NCBI RefSeq assembly: GCF_019090165.1
Contig: NZ_JAHRIB010000178.1
Coordinates: 62,001-126,000, forward strand
Source of the DNA: Streptomyces sp. BV286
Lineage (GTDB): Bacteria > Actinomycetota > Actinomycetes > Streptomycetales > Streptomycetaceae
DNA: 64,000 nt
Direction of reading: 5' to 3'
This document shows, piece after piece, positions 60,071 to 64,000 of the stretch (positions within the stretch are counted from its first letter, which is position 1; every line of letters begins with the position of its first letter). A model generated the notes under the pieces. The model did not search any database, was not told where the DNA came from, and was given only the letters and a program-made list of their open reading frames with translations. A program made the translations under genes and the position numbers.

Positions 60071-60291
60071 CGGATTGGTCCCTTCCATGGCTCTCGGCCC
60101 CGGAACATACACGCCAACCGGGCGACCCCACCGTGACGAACATCCGTTTGGACCACTATTGAAGCCATTTGCACCAAGCGAGATATGGCTCACGAACAGG
60201 GCGCGCACACAGACGGACGGGCGGACGGCGCGTCAATACGCGCCGCCCGCCCGTCCGTTGAGCCGAACCTGACCAGGTGATGGCCCAGGTG

Positions 60292-62697
60292 TTACGAAAC
60301 CACCGCCGGATCAGCCGACTTGGCCACCCGCTCGGAGTTGCCTTCGTCACCCACGGCGATGCCGCGCCGCTTGGACACGTACACCGCACCCACGATGACG
60401 GCGAGCGAGAGCACGGCGATGAGAACCCGCATACCCACGCTCTTGTCCTCGCCGTAGCTGAATTTGACCACCGCGGGCGCGATGAGCAGCGCCACGAGGT
60501 TCATCACCTTCAGGAGGGGGTTGATCGCCGGCCCCGCGGTGTCCTTGAAGGGGTCGCCGATCGTGTCGCCGATCACCGTCGCGGCGTGGGCGTCACTGCC
60601 CTTGCCGCCGTGGTGACCGTCCTCGACGAGTTTCTTGGCGTTGTCCCACGCGCCACCGGAGTTGGCGAGGAAGACCGCCATGAGCGTGCCGGTGCCGATG
60701 GCGCCCGCGAGGAACGCGCCGAGCGCTCCGACGCCGAGCGTGAACCCGATCGCGATCGGCGTCAGTACGGCGAGCAGACCGGGCGTGGTCAGCTCGCGCA
60801 GCGCGTCCTTGGTGCAGATGTCGACGACGCGCCCGTACTCGGGCTTCTCGGTGTAGTCCATGATCCCGGGGCGCTCACGGAACTGCCGCCGCACCTCGTA
60901 GACCACGGCCCCGGCGGACCGCGACACCGCGTTGATCGCCAGCCCCGAGAAGAGGAAGACGACCGCGGCGCCCGCGATGAGCCCCACCAGGTTGTTGGGC
61001 TGTGAGATGTCCATCATCAGGTTCATCGGTGCGCCCGGGCCCGAGACCTTCTCCCCCACGTCGTTCGCGGCCGTGAGGATGGCGTCCCGGTACGAGCCGA
61101 AGAGCGCCGCCGCCGCGAGTACGGCGGTGGCGATGGCGATGCCCTTCGTGATGGCCTTGGTGGTGTTGCCGACGGCGTCGAGGTCGGTGAGCACCTGCGC
61201 GCCCGCGCCCTCGACGTCGCCGGACATCTCGGCGATGCCCTGCGCGTTGTCGGAGACCGGGCCGAAGGTGTCCATCGCGACGATGACACCGACCGTGGTG
61301 AGCAGACCGGTACCGGCCAGGGCCACCGCGAACAGCGCCAGCATGATCGACGTACCGCCGAGCAGGAAGGCCCCGTACACGCCGAGGCCGATCAGCAGAG
61401 CGGTGTAGACGGCCGACTCGAGACCGAGCGAGATTCCGGCGAGGACGACGGTGGCCGGGCCGGTGAGCGAGGTCTTGCCGATGTCCTTCACCGGGCGACG
61501 GGTCGTCTCGGTGAAGTAGCCGGTCAGCTGCTGGATCAGCGCGGCCAGCACGATGCCGATGGCGACGGCGAGGAGTGCGAGGATCCGCGGGTCGCCCGCG
61601 TTGCCGAGGATGGCCTCGTCCGTGACTCCGTCCAGGTCCGCGTACGAGGACGGCAGATAGACGAAGACGGCCACGGCCACCAGCGCCAGCGAGAACACCG
61701 CGGAGATGAAGAACCCACGGTTGATGGCGCTCATCCCGCTGCGGTCCGCACGGCGCGGAGCCACCGCGAAGATGCCGATCATCGCGGTGAGCACGCCGAT
61801 CGCGGGCACGATCAGCGGGAAGGCGAGCCCGGCGTCGCCGAAGGCCGCCTTGCCGAGGATCAGCGCGGCGACGAGCGTGACGGCGTACGACTCGAAGAGG
61901 TCGGCGGCCATGCCGGCGCAGTCGCCGACGTTGTCGCCCACGTTGTCGGCGATGGTCGCGGCGTTGCGCGGATCGTCCTCCGGGATGCCCTGCTCGACCT
62001 TGCCTACGAGGTCGGCGCCGACGTCGGCGGCCTTGGTGAAGATGCCTCCGCCGACACGCATGAACATGGCGATCAGCGCGGCGCCGAGACCGAAGCCCTC
62101 CAGGACCTTCGGCGCGTCGGCCGCGTACACCAGCACCACACAGGAGGCGCCCAGCAGACCGAGCCCCACCGTGAACATGCCGACGACGCCGCCCGTGCGG
62201 AAAGCGATCTTCATGGCTTTGTGCGAGACGGCGGTGAGATCCTTTTCGGGCTCACCCTCCGCCGGAGTCGCTTCCCGTGCCGCGGCGGCCACGCGCACAT
62301 TGCTGCGTACGGCGAGCCACATACCGATATAGCCGGTGGTCGCCGAGAACGCCGCGCCGATCAGGAAGAAGATCGATCGTCCGGCGCGCTGATTCCAGTC
62401 GTCCGCGGGCAGCAGCATGAGCAGGAAGAACACCACGACGGCGAAAACGCCGAGCGTTCGCATCTGTCGGCCCAGGTAGGCATTCGCGCCCTCCTGGATC
62501 GCCACCGCGATCTCCTTCATGCTTTCGGTGCCCTCGCCCGCGGCGAGTACCTGGCGTACCAGGACCCCGGCCACGACAAGCGCCGCAAGGGCGACCACCG
62601 CGATGACGATCACGATGAGTCGGTTGTCGTCGGTCAGTACCGCAGCTGCGAGGGTTGTGGGCTGGTCAAACTGATGAGGGGTAGAAAGCCCCGCCAT
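60292..62697 (-). CDS. hppA: Membrane-bound proton-translocating pyrophosphatase
   Basis: An 801-residue ion-pumping pyrophosphatase with about 16 membrane helices. Pyrophosphate-binding segments are DVGADLVGKVE, DDPRNAATIADNVGDNVGDC and the C-terminal GDTIGDPFKDTAGPA. The K+/A-site sequence GNTTKAITKG has Lys where K+-dependent enzymes have Ala, so it should be the K+-independent, H+-pumping class. A strong AAGGAGG precedes the ATG. A TACAAT -10 (62740-62745, minus strand) lies 43 bases upstream. Confidence 0.96.
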   Translation of the reverse strand: MAGLSTPHQFDQPTTLAAAVLTDDNRLIVIVIAVVALAALVVAGVLVRQVLAAGEGTESMKEIAVAIQEGANAYLGRQMRTLGVFAVVVFFLLMLLPADDWNQRAGRSIFFLIGAAFSATTGYIGMWLAVRSNVRVAAAAREATPAEGEPEKDLTAVSHKAMKIAFRTGGVVGMFTVGLGLLGASCVVLVYAADAPKVLEGFGLGAALIAMFMRVGGGIFTKAADVGADLVGKVEQGIPEDDPRNAATIADNVGDNVGDCAGMAADLFESYAVTLVAALILGKAAFGDAGLAFPLIVPAIGVLTAMIGIFAVAPRRADRSGMSAINRGFFISAVFSLALVAVAVFVYLPSSYADLDGVTDEAILGNAGDPRILALLAVAIGIVLAALIQQLTGYFTETTRRPVKDIGKTSLTGPATVVLAGISLGLESAVYTALLIGLGVYGAFLLGGTSIMLALFAVALAGTGLLTTVGVIVAMDTFGPVSDNAQGIAEMSGDVEGAGAQVLTDLDAVGNTTKAITKGIAIATAVLAAAALFGSYRDAILTAANDVGEKVSGPGAPMNLMMDISQPNNLVGLIAGAAVVFLFSGLAINAVSRSAGAVVYEVRRQFRERPGIMDYTEKPEYGRVVDICTKDALRELTTPGLLAVLTPIAIGFTLGVGALGAFLAGAIGTGTLMAVFLANSGGAWDNAKKLVEDGHHGGKGSDAHAATVIGDTIGDPFKDTAGPAINPLLKVMNLVALLIAPAVVKFSYGEDKSVGMRVLIAVLSLAVIVGAVYVSKRRGIAVGDEGNSERVAKSADPAVVS

Positions 62698-62900
62698 TCG
62701 TCCTCCTTGACGCTTGGACCGAGCTCAAGATGTGGACGGATTGTAGGTACCGGAACCTGATCAAAACAGTGCGCGGTAAGCGGAATTGGCCTTCACATGC
62801 TCTTCAGCAAATGATCCATGGACCACCGCGGGACCCGAAAGTGGTAATGCCTCAAAAGCATTGACGCCAGGTCGATTGCCATGCGGCGCGACCTAAGGCT

Positions 62901-62944
62901 GATCGTATTGTTGATCGTAATCGAGATCGTGAATTCATTCACGA
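62901..62944. promoter_or_regulatory. Periodic GATCGT repeats and 18-bp palindrome
   Basis: GATCGT begins at 62901, 62913 and 62925, an exact 12-base period. The last copy runs into the perfect palindrome TCGTGAAT-TC-ATTCACGA (62927-62944). Located 200-250 bases upstream of hppA. Confidence 0.55.
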
Positions 62945-63267
62945 AAAACGCGTGGCTTGATCCGGTGACGGATGAGGAGCCGAACGGGCGGTGCCGAGCG
63001 GCTGTCGGCCCGCCCTCGGGTCAGCACCCGGGACGCAGGACGGTACGGATCTGCTGCCGGGGCGGCGGATGAGGCCGGGGGCTTCCGGGGACACCGAGCG
63101 GTGCCGACGCGGGCCCAGGGGTGGCCGGAGGAGGCGGCCGGGGGGGGTCGGAAGGCGGCCCGAAGGCGGCCCGAGGGCGGCCGGGCGGCGCCCAGGAGGG
63201 TCGCCCCGGAGGCAACCGGCCGGGGTTCGGGTCGGGCACGCGCAGCCCCTCATGCGCAGCCGGACAT

Positions 63268-63300
63268 GCGAAAGGGCCCTGGTGAGCAGGGCCCTTTCGC
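63268..63300 (-). terminator. Hairpin after the anti-sigma-like gene
   Basis: Perfect 13-bp arms GCGAAAGGGCCCT / AGGGCCCTTTCGC with a 7-base loop, 29 bases past the stop of the gene at 63329. Confidence 0.85.
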
Positions 63301-63328
63301 ACAGGTTGGGGCAGTACCGGGGGGTGGA

Positions 63329-63772
63329 TCAGGAAACGAGCACGGCCGGCGGCGTGGTCGGCCAGCTCATCCTGATCAGTCCGCCGTTCTCACCGGCGGT
63401 CACTTCCACGTCGTCGACGAGGCCGCTGATGACCGCGAGGCCCATCTCGTCCTCCTCGGTCTCGACGTCCGCGCCGTCGCTTCCGCCATGGGCGCCCGGT
63501 GTCTTGTCACCGGGAACCGTGTGCGGTGCCTCGTCGCCGACCTCGATGGAGAACTGCTTCTCCTCCTCGATCAACGACACCCGCACCGGCGCCGAGATTC
63601 CGCCGCTCTGGTGCAGGCCGACGGCCCGGGTGCAGGCTTCGCCGACGGCGAGCCTGACCTCGTCGAGGACGGCCTCGTCCACTCCGGCCCTGCGCGCCAC
63701 CGCTGCCGCCACCAGTCGGGCGGTCCTGACGTGCTCGGGCAGCGCGCTGAAGCGGAGTTCAACGGTGGCCAT
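63329..63772 (-). CDS. Anti-sigma factor-like ATP-binding protein (BldG partner type)
   Basis: A 147-residue RsbW/SpoIIAB-like ATPase: N-box VLDEVRLAVGEACTRAVGLH, central strands VRVSLIEEEKQFSIEVGDEA, an acidic, Gly-rich loop (GGSDGADVETEEDEMG) and G2-like LAVISGLVDDVEV. ATG at 63772 has GAGGGGGA upstream. It lies 149 bases downstream of bldG on the same strand; in S. coelicolor the equivalent protein is the anti-sigma partner of BldG. Cotranscription is likely. Confidence 0.92.
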   Translation of the reverse strand: MATVELRFSALPEHVRTARLVAAAVARRAGVDEAVLDEVRLAVGEACTRAVGLHQSGGISAPVRVSLIEEEKQFSIEVGDEAPHTVPGDKTPGAHGGSDGADVETEEDEMGLAVISGLVDDVEVTAGENGGLIRMSWPTTPPAVLVS

Positions 63773-63921
63773 GCATCCCCCTCGGAACTACGGGCGTGCG
63801 GTCGGGGGGCCGGGTCGCCGAGACCCGACCCCCCTCCATTGACTTCTGCCTCCCGGGCCAGGCCCGGGATCCGACTGTCGGCGACTGACCGGCCGGTCAG
63901 GGACGGGCCGGACGACAGCCG

Positions 63922-64000
63922 CTAGTCGGTGGCCGCCACCGCTTCCTCGACCGAGGTGTGGATCGGGAACACCTTGGTGAGGCCGGTGATGCGGAAGATC
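63922..64000 (-). CDS. bldG: Anti-anti-sigma factor BldG, 3' end only
   Basis: The last 25 codons and stop are present; the sequence runs off the window edge. They read IFRITGLTKVFPIHTSVEEA followed by VAATD, a STAS-domain end that matches the BldG C-terminus as I remember it. The upstream ATPase gene order also fits. BldG is an anti-anti-sigma factor needed for aerial growth and antibiotic production. The phosphorylatable Ser lies outside the window. Confidence 0.88.
   Translation of the reverse strand, partial: IFRITGLTKVFPIHTSVEEAVAATD

Larger units (their letters stand above)
62698..63328. other. 631-bp gene-free region upstream of hppA
   Basis: No supported gene. The hppA promoter (TACAAT at 62740-62745, minus strand) lies at one end. 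An AT-richer patch at 62880-62945 holds the GATCGT repeats and a palindrome. A G-rich run near 63148 and a terminator at 63268-63300 occupy the other end. Confidence 0.6.

Noticed and set aside
62991..63842. Plus-strand frames opposite the anti-sigma-like gene and gap
   Set aside because: Arise from GC-rich antisense; no ribosome site, and the terminator at 63268-63300 lies inside them.

Overview
The window is high-GC actinobacterial DNA. Gene content, order and start-codon habits (many GTG starts, GTGA/ATGA overlaps) point to a Streptomyces chromosome. From memory, it matches the core block that in S. coelicolor runs from folP to about SCO3434 and resumes at SCO3540 to SCO3549 (bldG). That synteny statement is recalled, not searched.

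Layout. 1-3302 (+): 3' part of folP, an NTF2-like protein, folB, folK and a DUF3180 membrane protein. 3430-11148 (-): folE, ftsH, hpt, tilS, a zinc metallopeptidase and dacB. 11228-15339: ppa, a ThrE-type exporter, a DedA protein with a Gln/Tyr/Gly repeat tail, and a YbjQ-like protein. 15464-22588: tipA (MerR thiopeptide sensor) with a ptipA-like promoter, glutamate decarboxylase, a PadR/ABC-exporter unit with paired operators, a DinB-like protein and an aldehyde dehydrogenase. 22717-24728: a WhiJ-type trio (XRE/DUF5753 regulator, ATPase, DUF397). 25022-27828: the zinc-independent ribosomal paralogue cluster (rpsR, a CobW-like protein, rpmE, rpmG / rpmB, rpsN) around a Zur box. 27973-35632: lipoproteins, a FUSC transporter with a collagen-like tail, a DUF2786 protein, an HTH-Clp-N regulator and a PolA-like polymerase.

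35785-46977 looks like a variable region. It holds a large AfsR-like regulator, a glycosyltransferase, an M56 peptidase, a DUF6585 protein, an M20 peptidase with divergent LysR regulator, a small excisionase-like HTH protein, a VapBC-type toxin-antitoxin pair, and ends at a tRNA-Thr(CGT). 47113-64000 (-) returns to core genes: secreted tripeptidyl-peptidase-like lipoprotein, DNA polymerase III delta prime, a tripartite membrane/thymidylate kinase/tail fusion, topA, a methyltransferase, a lipoprotein, the H+-pyrophosphatase hppA, an anti-sigma-type ATPase and the 3' end of bldG.

How it fits together. The fol genes and folE supply pterin and folate metabolism. The Cys-poor ribosomal proteins replace zinc-binding versions when zinc is scarce. 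The trio at 22.7-24.7 kb and the bldG pair are two separate ATPase-based regulatory systems of the developmental kind. The most informative unexplained signals are regulatory: a near-identical 28-bp element at the -35 position of both convergent WhiJ-type genes; paired operators around the PadR/ABC and HTH-Clp-N promoters; and three promoters (rpmG, HTH-Clp-N, vapB) whose predicted start point is the A of the ATG. No CRISPR array, rRNA, complete prophage or insertion sequence was seen.
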